From the NCBI GenBank assembly GCA_022702705.1, contig CM040423.1, positions 113,269,738-113,333,737 on the forward strand: DNA of 64,000 nt, written 5' to 3'. Source of the stretch: Papilionanthe hookeriana x Papilionanthe teres. Lineage: Eukaryota; Streptophyta; Magnoliopsida; Asparagales; Orchidaceae. Both the position numbers and the translations under genes were made by a program. A model generated the notes under the pieces. The model searched no databases, was not told the DNA's origin, and was given only the letters and a program-made list of their open reading frames with translations. Of this stretch, positions 1-11,607 are shown in pieces (the first letter of the stretch is position 1; the number at the start of each line of letters is the position of its first letter).

Positions 1-2728
1 AATATTTGATTCTAATCTAATTTGGATGATTGAAATTTAAATAATTAAAGGATAGAGACCCATCAATCATTTTTAAGATTAATTAGAGTAAACTTAAATC
101 ATTTAATTAATGAAATTTGGAAGATTAATAAAAATTGAAATTATTAAAATAGGGGTATTATTAAGAAGACATTTGTTCTCTAATTTAAGAATCCCTAAAT
201 TAATCACCTCAATAATATTTAATTCCTAATTAAAATGATAATTCAAACTCAAAATTTAAAATACTAAAAGACTTAATCATTAAATTAAATTAAAATTAAA
301 ACATTTAAATTAAATCCTTCCAAAATTTCAATTAAATTAATACTTTAACAATTAAATTAAATTATCTTTAAAACATAAAAAATAAAATATTAAATTAAAA
401 TTAAAATAAAATTAAATTTAAATTTAAATTAAATTAAAATTTAAATTAAATTAAGTTAAATTAAAACATATTAAATTAAATTAAATTAAATAAAAAATAA
501 AATCAAATTAAAATAAAATTTAAATTAAATTAAAATTAAAAAATTAAATTAAATTAAAATTAATAATAAACCAAATTAAATTAAATTAAATTAAATTAAA
601 TTGAATTGAATTAAATATAACATCACCTAAGACATAAAGAATTCAAAATAAATCTAAAACAACTTGAACACTATTCCAAACTTAAACCCATTAATTAAAA
701 TTAAATTAAATCACAAATCACTTAAACATCAATTTGCCCTCAAAAGCTCTTTTTGTCATAACTCCTAAACGGAGTATTAAGTGAAGTGTTACTTCACTTA
801 TAGGATATTCAAATGTCCTAATTCATCGAGCAAGATAACAAAACTTAAACTCCTCGATGATTAATTCACTTGTATAATTAAACTCTCTTGGACTTAAAAC
901 AATCCTAGAGGTGTTGAAAAGATGTTTAAGACTCGTCTTAAGCACTTCCTCAATATGATAGGATATTTATAAGAACAATTGAACTTAATTGTTCTTTGAT
1001 GAAGAAAATCATCCTTAAACCAAAACACAAGAACCTAGATGTCATAGGAAATGACTAGCTATAGGATTAGGACTTTGGTAGACAACCAAAACATTTCCCT
1101 TAGCTTTACCTAGGTACTTGTTAGTATATTGAAATGCCTTAACACGAATTTTAAGTGCAGCTTGGGATGACGGGAAGACCCTCCAGGTACGCTTTTATTT
1201 TATTGCAATTTACATTATTGCAAATGCACTTTACTTTTCTTGCATGGTAGACAACTGTTGCATGAAAACCAAAACCTTTAGGATAGTCCCTAAACTGAAA
1301 CCAAAACTAAATTAAAAATCACTACAAGATAAAATTCACCGCCACAACATTTCAAAATATAAAACAACTCAAAATTTAATCACAAACAGAACACAAAACT
1401 ATAATTGCAACTAAATTAAAACGTCTCGTTGAATGATCGGGAATACCTCGGATGATGTAACCCACGTGTTGCTAACGGGATTTCCCACGGTCTAAATGAA
1501 AGTGTGGAACTCATTCAGTTGAGTTTAGCAAATTCATCGGACTAAGTGAATTCGATGAAAATAACGGTGCGGGATGACGGAACCGTGGGATCTTAATCGG
1601 TTCCGTTTAATCAAACTTTAAGATTTGTTTTAATTAAAATATTAAAAAAAACACTTAGATTTTAAGATTCTCTCTAAACCAAAACACTTCTCTCATCTCC
1701 TGATTTATGACTTCTAAAACTAAACCTCTGCAAAAATAAGTAGCTCGGAGCATGGTGGGCAGCACGGCCATCGTCATCAGCAAAACTCGGATCTACTTCA
1801 ACAAAACTTTCTTAGAATTAAATAACCAAGCCATAGGACTTCGAGGTGGTTTGCCTAGTGCAACATAAATCCTCAACTCTTTGTTAGGCATTTGCACAAT
1901 CATGTCTTGTAAATTAAGCCCTAACCGGTCTTAGGACTCCGAGGTAGTCGTTCGGTACGACATAAAACCTCACATCTTCTAGGCTGATTGTATGATTATG
2001 TCATACGAATATAAGTCCTAGTTAACTAAAATTGGCAAGATTTAAATATCAGATAATATTAGGATTTTCCTAAATCTAAGCCAAATAATAGTATAGTTTG
2101 GGAAGTTGCCAAGATTCCTCTTGGATCCTCAGCTTCTCCTACTTCTCTTCCTTTGGACTCCTAAAATAAATTGTTCCAAATTTTGAGTCATTCCCTTTTG
2201 AATTTCCAAAATCCAATCCTTTGAAAACCTTAAGCTTTGAAATTCTTGAGAGCAAAACCACTGATCATTATCGAGAGTTTTCTTAAATGACTCCCGTCAT
2301 TTAAGATGTAATTAACTATAGAGGCTTGCCCTTATAGGGAACTTTAAGAACCCAGGTAATATAAACCCTGCTTAATTAATTTATATTAAGTAGGGGAACT
2401 TGTCGGCTTATAAAATTGGTTCGCGGACCAAACGGATGTCACAAATCTCCTAGTTTATTTAATCGAGCCCCATCATCGAGCGAGTGTGTCTATTCTTCGG
2501 GATAGATACACGGTTTGTGGTGCGGTGCTCGTTTATATAAACTATTTAGGATGTGAGATCGGTTTGATTTCATATCTTAAAATTTTTAAACTTAAAATTA
2601 CTTTCAAAATCAAATGTTATCTTTTAATCTATATATTTAAATTAAATTTAAAATCTAAAATTCGCCAAAAATTTCTGTTAGGCGACCCCTTTTCAAAATA
2701 AAACACCTAACCTAAAAATATGCCGACA
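1..2728 (+). repeat. Partial LTR of Ogre-like family, inverted relative to OG-1
   Basis: This is the reverse complement of the stretch beginning at 11613 and continuing to about 14440. It is therefore the 3' part of the 7-kb Ogre-like LTR, reading left to right and ending in GCCGACA at 2728. It runs off the left edge. Matching landmarks are the terminal block, the stretch at 2460-2560 (equivalent to 11780-11890), and the A/T pentanucleotide array at about 398-605 (equivalent to 13860-14075). It lies opposite in orientation to the OG-1 5' LTR, so it cannot be a normal 3' LTR of OG-1. No primer binding site follows it, only GTGTTTC at 2731. It could be a truncated second element or the product of a rearrangement. 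Confidence 0.85.
398..605. repeat. A/T pentanucleotide low-complexity array in LTR
   Basis: Imperfect TTAAA/AAATT repeats with a nearly pure run at about 575-602. The equivalent array is at 13860-14075 in the OG-1 LTR, so it belongs to the LTR family and is not a chance tract. Confidence 0.8.
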
Positions 2729-2776
2729 CGTGTTTCTAGGGATAAGATTATACTTTAGAGGCCACCCTTCGAAACA
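2729..2776 (-). other. OG-1 3' end remnant, junction with inverted LTR
   Basis: Only 48 bp separate the integrase stop from the inverted LTR. A purine-rich run (GAAGGGTGG on the minus strand) could be the remains of a polypurine tract, but no LTR in the expected orientation follows. Confidence 0.4.
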
Positions 2777-4744
2777 TTAGGTTACGTAATACTTCTTTAA
2801 ATACCGTCCATTGATTGGAAGCATGGGTCGTTCTCCATGGCAATTCACCAGTTGGTAGGAACCTCCAGAGTAGACTGTCTCGACCACAAATGGTCCCTCC
2901 CAGGTTGGTTCAAACTTACCTCCTTTCTTGTGGTGTGCAAGGATAGGTCTCTTGAGAACAAGAACTAAGTCACCGACTTTGAAAGTTCTTGGGAGGACCA
3001 GTTTATCATGGGCCTGGATCATCTTGGCTTGATACAGTTCCAAATTTTGCTGCACGAAAAGTCTTTTCCCTTCCAAGCTTTCCAATTCTTTCAGTCGTAG
3101 TCTGGCATTTTCTTCTGTAGTGATTTTTTCTGCAACTGCAATTTGGAGTGACTGAAGCTGAACTTCCAGGGGCAAGATGGCCTCGGACCCGTACACTAAA
3201 GCGTAAGGCGTAGACTGAGTAGGAGTCCTAAAAGTCGTCCTGTAGGCACATAAGGCTTCTAACAACTTCTCGTGCCAATTTCTCTTGTTGTCGTCTAAAG
3301 TTTTCTTTAAAATTTGAATGAGAGTTTTATTAAAATCCACGGCCAAGCCTTTTTCTCTTGGGTAGTAGATCTTTGAGTATCGCCAATCGATTACGTGTCT
3401 TCTGACAAAATTGTTGATCTTTATACTTTTGAATGCAGACCCATTATCTGAAATTATCCTGCGCGGTACCCTAAAATGGTAGACGACTTGGTTCTTAAAA
3501 AATTGTAGCACGTGGTGTGCCTATACTTCTCTGATTGGTATAGCTTCTGTCCATTTAGAAAAGTAGTCTATAGCTGCAAGAATGAAGCGATGTCTTCTTA
3601 AAGAAGGTGGTTATATCGGACCCACTATATCTGTGCCCCAACACTCAAATGGCCATGACGCGATTGTCGGATGTAGCACATTTGGAGGTTGGTGTAGAAC
3701 CACTCCGTGCACTTGGCACTGGTGACAGATTTTGGCAACTTTTATACAGTTGGTCATCATTGAGGGCCAGTAGTACCCTTGTCTTTTAATCATCATTTTC
3801 ATTTTCGGACCCGACTGATGAGCGCCACAAAGTCCTGAATGCACTTCTTTGACAATTTCACGAGCCTCAGACTTGCTCAGGCACCTTAGCCACATCTGGT
3901 CAAAAGACCTTCTGTATAACGTATTGTTTATTAATGCGTAAGACAGAGTTCTTTTCTTGATTTGATGGGCTAACGACTTATCGTCAGGCAGGTTTTCTAT
4001 CTGCAAGTAGTCTAATAATGGCTGCCGCCAATCTTCTATATTTTCTGCTATTACCGCAACTGATTCTTCTGCTCTTTCTGATTTGTGTACTGTATCCATG
4101 TAGAGTTGTGATAGGACTTGTCATCCATGAACTGACATTTTAACTGACTCATCCTGTAAGCAGGAAAATTCTTTTGCAAGACGGGCTAACGCATCTGCGA
4201 GAGCATTTTCTCTTCTGGGAATCTTGTAGATTGTTACGTTTGGAATTTGTTCCAACAATTTCATGGCATACTGAATGTACTGCTCGAGCCTTGGCTTTAA
4301 AATTCTATACTGTCCGGCGACCTGTTGAATGATCAACTGAGAATCTCCGTAGATGTTGATGTCCGTTATTCCCATCTGAATGGTTAATTCCAGTCTTGTT
4401 ATGAGGGCTTCGTATTCTGCTTCGTTGTTTGTACATGGTTCTGTTAAGTGGTAGGAGTATCTTAACATCCCCCGCTCCGGTGTTATAAAGATTAGTCTGA
4501 TTCCTGCCTTACCGGGCACTATCGTTTGCAATTCTTTGTTCTTCTGTGCTGAGGACGCATCGTCGAAGTACAGTTCCCAACGTTGATCATCAGGGTCTTC
4601 TAGGCTCATTATTTGCTCATCAGTAAAATCATCGTCGAGAAGCGAATCCGCCAGCAAAGGGTGTGCTGCGAGGAAGTCTGCTAGGACTTGTCCCTTTACG
4701 GCGCGAAGAGGAACGAAAGTTATGTCGAATTGTAATAGTATCAT
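2777..4744 (-). pseudogene. OG-1 archaeal-type RNase H and integrase, broken
   Basis: This is one continuous reading frame interrupted by three in-frame stops: TGA at 4121-4123, TAA at 3611-3613 and TAG at 3521-3523. The first part (4744-4124) is a second RNase H domain with the acidic motif ELYFDDASS, NNEAEYEAL and GDSQLIIQQ. This extra domain is typical of Tat/Ogre elements. The integrase part has HH-CC zinc-finger residues (YWPSMMTNCIKVAKICHQCQ), the first catalytic Asp in WGTDIVGPI and the second in ISDNGSAF. At the expected catalytic Glu the sequence reads GLAVDFNK, where the family usually has an Ala-Glu pair before the Asn-Lys, so the Glu appears lost. A C-terminal SH3-like fold (FKVGDLVLVLKR, WEGPFVV) is present. 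The product would be inactive. Confidence 0.9.
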
Positions 4745-4931
4745 CGACCACCTCGCAAGTCCGCGGAAAGCGTCGGTCGAGTCATCAAGTATTGCAACGG
4801 ATTAACTCTCGAAATAAGGTTGACCTTATGAGAAAGCATGTAATGCCTGAGCTTCTGAGCGGTGAAGATCCGGGCCAAACAATGCTTCTCAATCGAAGGA
4901 TATTTTACTTCCGTCGGGATTAGACGACGGC
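4745..4931 (-). pseudogene. OG-1 RNase H C-terminal part, frameshifted
   Basis: This joins the RT/RNase H frame (ending at 4932) to the second RNase H frame (from 4744). A shifted frame reads ALYYLSRRL, then IEKHCLARIF and LRHYML, which are standard RNase H C-terminal motifs of Ty3/gypsy elements. A frameshift near 4940 separates it from the upstream frame. Confidence 0.75.
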
Positions 4932-7337
4932 TTAGGTAGTAGAGAGCGTTTTCTTTTCCTCGTCATTGACCCAGGCTAGCAGGGCTCCGAGAGAATCGTC
5001 TAAAGCCGCGGTATAAAGTATCAACGGTCTACCTGAGACTGGGGCTGCTAAGACAGGAGGTGTCATTAAATATTGCTTAACGTCCTTAAAAGCCCGCTGG
5101 CATTTCTCATCCCAAATGAATTTGGCGTCCTTTTTAACCAATGCCGAGAAGGGCTGACACCTACCTGACAAGTTCGAGATAAAGCGTCGAAGATATGCCA
5201 ACTTCCCTTGAAAGGATCGTAGTTGTTTCAAAGTTTTGGGAGGAGGCATTTCTAAAATAGCTTTAATCTTCTCCGGATCGATTTCAATCCCGCGATGTCG
5301 GACAACAAATCCTAAGAATTTCCCGGAGGTGACGCCGAAGGCGCATTTTAAGGGATTCATCTTAAGGTTAAATTGTCTTAGTCGCTCGAAAACAATTCTC
5401 AAATCATACAGGTGATCTTCCTTCAGTTTACTTTTGATGACCACATCATCCACGTACCACTCGACTTGGTTGTGAATGAGATCATCAAAAATCTTCGTCA
5501 TCGCTCTTTGGTATGTTGCTCTTGCGTTCTTTAGTCCGAATGGCATTACTGTGTAGCAATACACTCCGATCGGCGTTCTGAATGCCGTGAGCTTTTCGTC
5601 TTCTGGTGCTATCTTTATCTAGTTGTATCCCGACGATCCATCCATAAATGAGAAGATTTCATGCGTCGAAGCGATGTCGATCATCAGTTCAGGAATTGGT
5701 AGAGGAAATTCATCCTTTGGACATGCTTTATTCAAATCTCTGAAATCCACGCAGATTGTGATCTGACAATTCTTCTCTCTGACTGGTACCACATTGGCTA
5801 ACCAAGTTGGGTATTGTTCTTCATGGACAAATTTAGCATCTATTAGCTTCTTAACTTCGGCTATTACTTGTTGCTCAATTTCTAGATGCATTCTTCTGGG
5901 AGCTTGTCTGACTGGAACGGAAGTAGGATCCACTCCTAGCCTGTGAACTGCGACTTCTGGAGCTAATCCTGGCATTTCGTCGTAACTCCAAGCAAAACAG
6001 TCCTTGAATTCCATTAATAGCTTGATTATTTCTTCGGAGTCTTCTTTATTGAGTAAGGAGCTAACAAAGGTAGGCCTAGGCTCTTCGCTAGTACCTAAGT
6101 TAACTTCCGTTAACTCGTCTATTGTAGATTTGATTTCTTCTTTGAATTTTGGTGGAGCGTCTCCGATTGTTAGATCTTCGAGGTCTTCTGAAACTTCCAA
6201 GCAGTCTTTATTAGGTTCGCAAGTGACAACCAAGCAAAATCCCGTATCATCAACTGATCCTACTGTGCCGAATCCGAGACCATGTTTTGAATTGGGAGGC
6301 CGACCGACATTATTCCATAATTTTTCAAAGTGTTGTGATCGGCCTTTTGTCCATCGTCGAGGTAAGACACCGCGTTGAATTAAATTTTGAACACAGGGAG
6401 AGTACCACTCAAAAGGTAGTTCCATTAATTCAGATGAAGTAACATCTTCAAATTGTACATCACTTTCAGTTTTGGAAGAAGAAGCACCACGGTAGAACTT
6501 GATTGGTTTAATATCGCCACCATGTACTTCCTTGACCACCATACCCTCGATCTTATTAGAATGGATCGGGGTCAGGGTCATAGTATGCACATAGTGGTTA
6601 ATCTTCTCGTACATTGATTTATCTTCTTCATTCTTTTCATATTCGAGAGAAATCTTGAATTGTGGTTCCTTCTGACTTATTGTCGCTGCTTCTTTCTTAA
6701 TTTCTTCTTCTACGGAACTGTTCTCCCAATCAACATCGATGACCGGTTTCTTCTGTCCAACTGTTCCAACGTTTCTTCCACGTCCTCGTCCCCGGCCTCG
6801 ACCTCGGGTGCGAGTTCTGGAGAAATCTTCACCATCTCGCCGTAAGGGAGTGGTGAGTAACTGTTGGACTAGAACTTCAGGTTCTTCATCGTCTCGAATT
6901 TCTTTTGCTTCATTTGGTATGGTATTTCTGGAAAAGATTGTTTTCTTCGGAGGTGCGTAGTAGGCCGCATCTTCATGAATTCCAATTTCGTGCACGGAGA
7001 ACGGTTGCAAATCACCATTGATGCACTGTTCCCCTCCTTCGTAATACTTTATGCACTGGTGCAAAGATGACGGTACCATCCGGTTTTCATGGATCCATGG
7101 CCGACCCAGTAGAGCGTTGAACGATGTCTTAGAATCAATTATGTGGAATTTTGCGGTTGTCTTTGCTAAATCACCGTTCTTCATTAGTAATGTTATCGAT
7201 CCAAGAGCTCTTTCTCTTTTTTGATTGAAGCCTCTTAATATCATCTTGTCTGCTTCAAGCTCGCGAGCATCAATTTCCAAATATGCTATCGTCCAAAGAT
7301 TCATTATGTTGATTGATTCTCCCGGATCAACAAACAC
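4932..7337 (-). pseudogene. OG-1 protease, reverse transcriptase and RNase H, one stop
   Basis: A single frame from 7337 to 4932 is interrupted by one TAG at 5619-5621. The N-terminus carries an aspartic protease with the active-site region VDPGESIN, then ALLGRPWIH. An Arg/Gly-rich linker (about 6770-6840) and a long acidic linker follow. The RT begins near 6000 with PVRQAPRRM, then CVDFRDLNKACP, SFMDGSSGYN, YTVMPFGLKNA and the catalytic YVDD, then FLGFVVRHRGIEIDPEKI. RNase H starts at LILYTAALD. The TAG falls at the codon after GYN where related RTs have Gln, so a CAG-to-TAG change is likely. The YVDDVV form separates it from the Athila RTs in this window (FMDDFS). Apart from this stop it is the best kept part of OG-1. 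Confidence 0.92.
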
Positions 7338-7618
7338 TCAGGAGAGCGTAAACTTTCCAATAGTGACTGAAATGTATAACATCGGTTGTGATCAGCTGTT
7401 CCCAGTAATAAATCATTGTCCGTGAAGGTAACACCTCGCTGTTCTCTTAACGAGCAAACCTCGTCGAAGGAATTACCGGCCATTTGAGCTAAACAAATCT
7501 CTGGATCAAGTAAAGCCTTGATCAGAGCCTCCCTCATCTCCTTTGACAGGATCAGAGCGTCGTATATGCTTAGTTTGGCTGGTATCTCCCAAAGATAGGC
7601 TAGTACGTTGTAGTCCAC
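7304..7618 (-). pseudogene. OG-1 gag-protease linker, frameshifted
   Basis: The translation starts YNVLAYLWEIPAKLSIYDAL and later has VTFTDNDLLLGTADHNR. These blocks precede the protease active site in Tat-type polyproteins. The frame overlaps the start of the next frame (7337) by about 34 bp in another phase, so a frameshift lies near 7330. A second frameshift near 7625 cuts it from the gag end. Confidence 0.75.
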
Positions 7619-7680
7619 TTTATTACCATTTCCTCAGTTTCTTCCTGAATGGGCAGTTCCTCTACAGGGGTTGGCTCTTC

Positions 7681-8304
7681 CTAAGCAATCACCTGCTTTA
7701 CTTCATCCTTTGGACCCATTCTCGGGGGTAGAACTTTTCCGCTTCTTAGATTGATCTTTGTTATCTCTTCTAAATTTACCGGTGTCTCCTCTTGAATCGG
7801 AACAACTGGCTCTTCTGAAGTTGCTTCAGTGTCTGATAGTTCTAATTCTATCATGATCGGAGCTCCTCGGAATTCACAAATGGACTCATTGCTTGTCGAG
7901 CTTTCGTAGCCTCCTTTGTGAACATCTTCTCCGTCGTGGTCATCGAGGTTGTGTATGATTTGAGAATCGTTATTTGTATTGGAATCGAGATCCGGATTAA
8001 GCCGGTTGTTTCTAGTTACGTAATCGTTAGAAACAGTCAAAACGTAGCCAACGCCATAACCCTTATCATTATAAGATCCCGCCGGAGCGAGCATATAATC
8101 ATACAGAGTCAAGAGTTCGAGGGATTTCTCCCCCGAATCAGAAACAACCATCCTAGGATAAGCAGCCCCTAGTCTACCCTTCGGAGCCTCGGTCTTCTTT
8201 TCTTCCATGATCTTCTCTTCCTTCTGGGGCGGTTCTTCAATCGCAAGTGATAGTGCCGGCTCGACAGGTTTCAAACTCTGAGTTGAAGTGCGTACCGAAG
8301 CGGT
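7681..8304 (-). pseudogene. OG-1 gag C-terminal region with NLRSGK motif
   Basis: This is the continuation of the gag frame after a TAG at 8305-8307. It is an acidic, Ser/Glu-rich region ending in INLRSGKVLPP, a short block conserved between gag and protease in both Tat and Athila elements. A stop at 7681 and a frameshift separate it from the protease linker. Confidence 0.75.
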
Positions 8305-9989
8305 CTAGATGTGATCCAAAATTTTCTTTAAAGGCTTTGTCCAGACGGTACTCCATCCATCATCGGTCGTGTAAGGGTCTATCAGATCAATAGGATCCAT
8401 CGAGATAACATTGACGGAACCTCCTTTCTGGGGTTCCTTCATGTATTCATTTGGGATCGTTATGTTCCCCCTCCGGAGATTTTCATCAAGCCAACTCTTG
8501 AAAGTGATGCAATCCTCTATCTTGTGTCCGAGCATCTGGTGGTAAGGGCAATAGTTTGGATGATCTTTCTTATTGACTTCCTCCGGCCTCTTGAGCTCTG
8601 GCAGCTGAAAATCCGGTGTCTTCATTAAGCTATGGAACATCTTCGCTATTGCTTCAGTTTTGAATGGATATTCCCTATTCATCAAATCTCTCAGGGTACG
8701 CTGTGGACGAGGTGGTTGTTCATAATGCTGAGGCGACTGATAGCTCGGTCGAGGCTGTTGATAGCCCTGCTGAGGTTGCTGATAGATCGGTTGTTGGTAT
8801 GTCCGTTGCGGTGGTTGGTAACTAGGCTGTGGCCGCTCTGGCTGTATCTGAACCGGCTGCTTGCCCTTATCTACTGCCGCGACGATTCCAGATTTCTTTT
8901 CAAATGTCTTCACAGTTTTCTGCTTATCGGTCTTGTCTACAAAACTTAACTGCTTTGCCTCCTCTTGCAAGCTCCCGGCCTTGCTAAGCAACTTCTCGAA
9001 AGTCTTGATTGTAAATCCTTTAAGGAGAAGTGATATCGGGCCATGGATACCCCTGAGCAAGATGCCGATCGCATGTTGTTCTCGAAGGCATGGTGCACAC
9101 TTCATGCTTAATTTTCTCCATCGAAGTATGTAATCCACTAAAGTCTCGTTCGGTTTCGTTGCTCCACCACTAGATCACCGATAGTGATGTGGTGCCGAGC
9201 CCCGGCAAACCGCTTAACGAAGAGATTCTCTAGTTCCGAAAAGGTCTTTATCGAACCTGTTCGACAGTTCCGCGTACCGGTCGAAGGCAATCCACGATAA
9301 GCTGGCGACGAACTGTCGGAAGAGTAAAGCGTCACTCCCACCAGCATTGCAACAACTAGCACGAAAATGTGCAATGTGCTGCCGAGGGTTTTCGGTACCA
9401 TCAAAAGTTTTGAACAGAGGTGGTACGATGCCTTTTGGGTATTGGACCGCATCAAACTCTTCGAGGTAAGGTCTACCCATCTGAATAGTTGCTCCACTCT
9501 TAGATTGTGTTAGGGCTTCTCGCACCTGCTGTTCTACCATGTTTTAATGTCCATTTCGGGAATCATGCTCTGTGCAAAATCCTACTTTGGTGGCTCGTCT
9601 CCGTTGACAGATGTGATCTCTTTTCCTCCATCTGCAATATGGATAATTTCTGGGGGTGTCTCTTTCTGAGGCTAAACCTGACTCTGGAGAGTGGCTAAAG
9701 CGGCAGCCATCTCTTCCATCCTCTTTGCCATCTGGGAAATTGTATCATCCTTCTCTTGAAGTCGTGCTCTCATCACTTCCGGTTCATCTCTTTCTGTAGC
9801 TGCTGGAGCACCTTGTGAAGCTGATGATGCTCGCGTCTCAACCATGTCGATTTCAGCATACTCGTCATTCATAAATTCTGATGAATCAACTTCATCTTCT
9901 AGTTTTTCTTCTCTTTCTTTTGCTAACCGTCGGATGTCGGTCCTTAACTTGTCCATGGCATCTTCTAGTGGCCTTTTCCGCACAGTCTC
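8305..9989 (-). pseudogene. OG-1 gag (capsid and nucleocapsid), broken
   Basis: At least three frames together cover a gag protein. The N-terminal part (9983-9672) has METRASS-like sequence and a helical, heptad-like segment (LQEKDDTISQMAKRMEEMAA), then a stop. The capsid region (9540-9214) reads YPKGIVPPLFKTFDGTENP and HIAHFRASC, typical of plant Ty3/gypsy gag. A frameshift near 9200 leads to 9138-8305, which has a Pro/Gln/Tyr-rich linker (YQQPIYQQPQQGYQQP) and a single zinc-knuckle-like block YCPYHQMLGHKIEDC. The product would form virus-like particles in an intact element. Here it is non-functional. Confidence 0.85.
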
Positions 9990-10039
9990 GCAGTTGTCCC
10001 GTGACGGTTGTTGAACTTCCTTTCCGGGAGTCCCCTTTA

Positions 10040-11066
10040 TTACAGTCTCATGTCGAGACTTTTCTTCTCAGGACATTTTTTTGGTCTTAGCTCGCCAGTA
10101 GTAGGTCGCCATACCATCCTTCTTGCAGCCGGAAGCCTAGGACCGGATGGTCTGTCGGCTATATGCTGGAAGGTCATATCCTCCCTAATTTGCAGACCCG
10201 ATACAAAAACGGGTGAACTGGCTTTTATCTTCTTCTTTGGTTTCTCTGTGGCAACAACAAGCTCTATTCGCGGTCCGAGGCGGGATTTAGCTGGCACCCG
10301 TCCCATCCTTCTTAAGATTTCTGACACAGGGCATCTTTCTTTCTTTTCCAATCTTTCTATCACAGCTTGCAGTCGAGCAAATGGCGTAGTCTTAATCCTT
10401 TTCCCTTTGTAATTGTTGTAGTACACAGGTCGGGGTAATGCAGCGGCGATCCATCGGACATCTTCTTCATCCGATGCAGCAGAGAGGGGGTGAAACCTGC
10501 TCCCTTCCATCAGAGGTGTATACTCAGGCAGTTCAGGGATCTCTTCCAAAAAAGCAATTTTAGCGGCTTTGGCTTTCTCGATCTTGGTGATCTTTCTGCT
10601 TCTTTTCCTTCTTTGAGTTCGAGTTAGGGGTGCAACTCTCGAACTGGACCCAATTTCGAAAATAGATGGTATCGCAGCAAAATCTATACCCTCCACGGTG
10701 ACAGGCTCGTCACAGACTTGGATTTCCTTCCCCTTCAGTTTGGCAGAAGTCGGGGTAGGTACAGAGATGACTAGACCGGTGGGGGTAGAGACAACGGTCC
10801 TCCTACGAACGGTGGTACTCCTTTCGAGTTGGAACCCTTTGCATGGGAGGGAATTCTTGAGTCGATTTCAAGTTGAACTCAATCAGGGGTTTCTCAGTTT
10901 CTGACACTTTGTCCATTAGTGCGAAGAGAGTGACGTCAGTGATCTTAATATCTGTGTTGTCGAATCCTTGTCCGAAATGGATGATTCCATTGTCGGGCAG
11001 CTCATCCTTGTAAATGGTGAAGTCCATTCCATTGGTGAAGGAGAAGATTAACTTTAGGGCAGTCAT
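10040..11066 (-). pseudogene. OG-1 upstream ORF (ORF1-like), frameshifted
   Basis: An ATG at 11066 opens an 87-codon frame (MTALKLIFSFTNGMDFTIYK). A frameshift near 10830 shifts reading to a second frame that continues without a stop through 10696 and ends at 10040. The second part is basic (RTQRRKRSRKITKIEKAKAA) with a conserved-looking block LPRPVYYNNYKGKRI. An extra ORF between the leader and gag is known from Ogre-type elements, and its function is unknown. I do not recognise a domain. It could also be an N-terminal extension of gag. Confidence 0.65.
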
Positions 11067-11589
11067 TTTCTGCAGGGCAGATTCTGAATGTCAGTCTCGA
11101 ATTATACTACCTTTCGTCGTAAAGTTTAGGACGAAAAAGAAAGATTCCGAACACTTTTTCATTTTCTTAGTGTATTTGTGATTTTTAAAAAGATTTTTTA
11201 TTAGAAGGTTGTTTATTAACGGGTTTGTTTGTTAGAAACAAAATGATTAAAGGGAAAAGGTTATAGAAAAGGTAAAGGGCCCGATTTAGAATTGGAAAGG
11301 AAGAGAAAGTCTTATGCAAGACTTCTCGACTCGAAGGACCGCTCCTAAACTAACACCTATTGAGGGTCCACCCCACGTCAGAAAAAGTGGTAAAAGGATC
11401 TCAGAACCTCTCCGTTTAGGGGTGTCTAAACAGTGGCTCCTAAATCCAAGAGGAGTTGGCTATACTTGGTTAAGACAGAAATGAACGGGGTATTCCAACG
11501 AAGAATGGTAGTTTGCTCCACTAGGGACATGGATACACTATCGATTTATGAAAGCAAAACCATCTGATCAAAATGGAGAGAGGAACTAT
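11067..11589 (-). other. OG-1 5' untranslated leader
   Basis: Non-coding between PBS and the upstream ORF. It is rich in short purine runs, with no clear ORF. In an intact element it would carry packaging and dimerisation signals. None can be pointed to here. Confidence 0.6.
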
Positions 11590-11607
11590 TCCTCAGCGGA
11601 GTCGCCA
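11590..11607 (-). other. OG-1 primer binding site (tRNA-Arg type)
   Basis: The minus strand reads TGGCGACTCCGCTGAGGA, 5 nt (GTTTC) after the LTR end. This is the Arg-type PBS that I recall for Ogre elements. It proves that the LTR to its right is the 5' LTR and sets the orientation of the whole LTR family in this window. Confidence 0.88.

Noticed and set aside
2486..2701. 71-codon ORF next to the inverted LTR end, with a likeness at 11626 and 57747
   Set aside because: It lies in the terminal LTR block. Frames differ and run through A/T low-complexity or AT repeats.
6004..6378. Plus-strand ORFs over OG-1 pol (6004, 7225, 8632, 10008 and others)
   Set aside because: They are antisense shadows of the minus-strand gag-pol frames, which have clear motifs.
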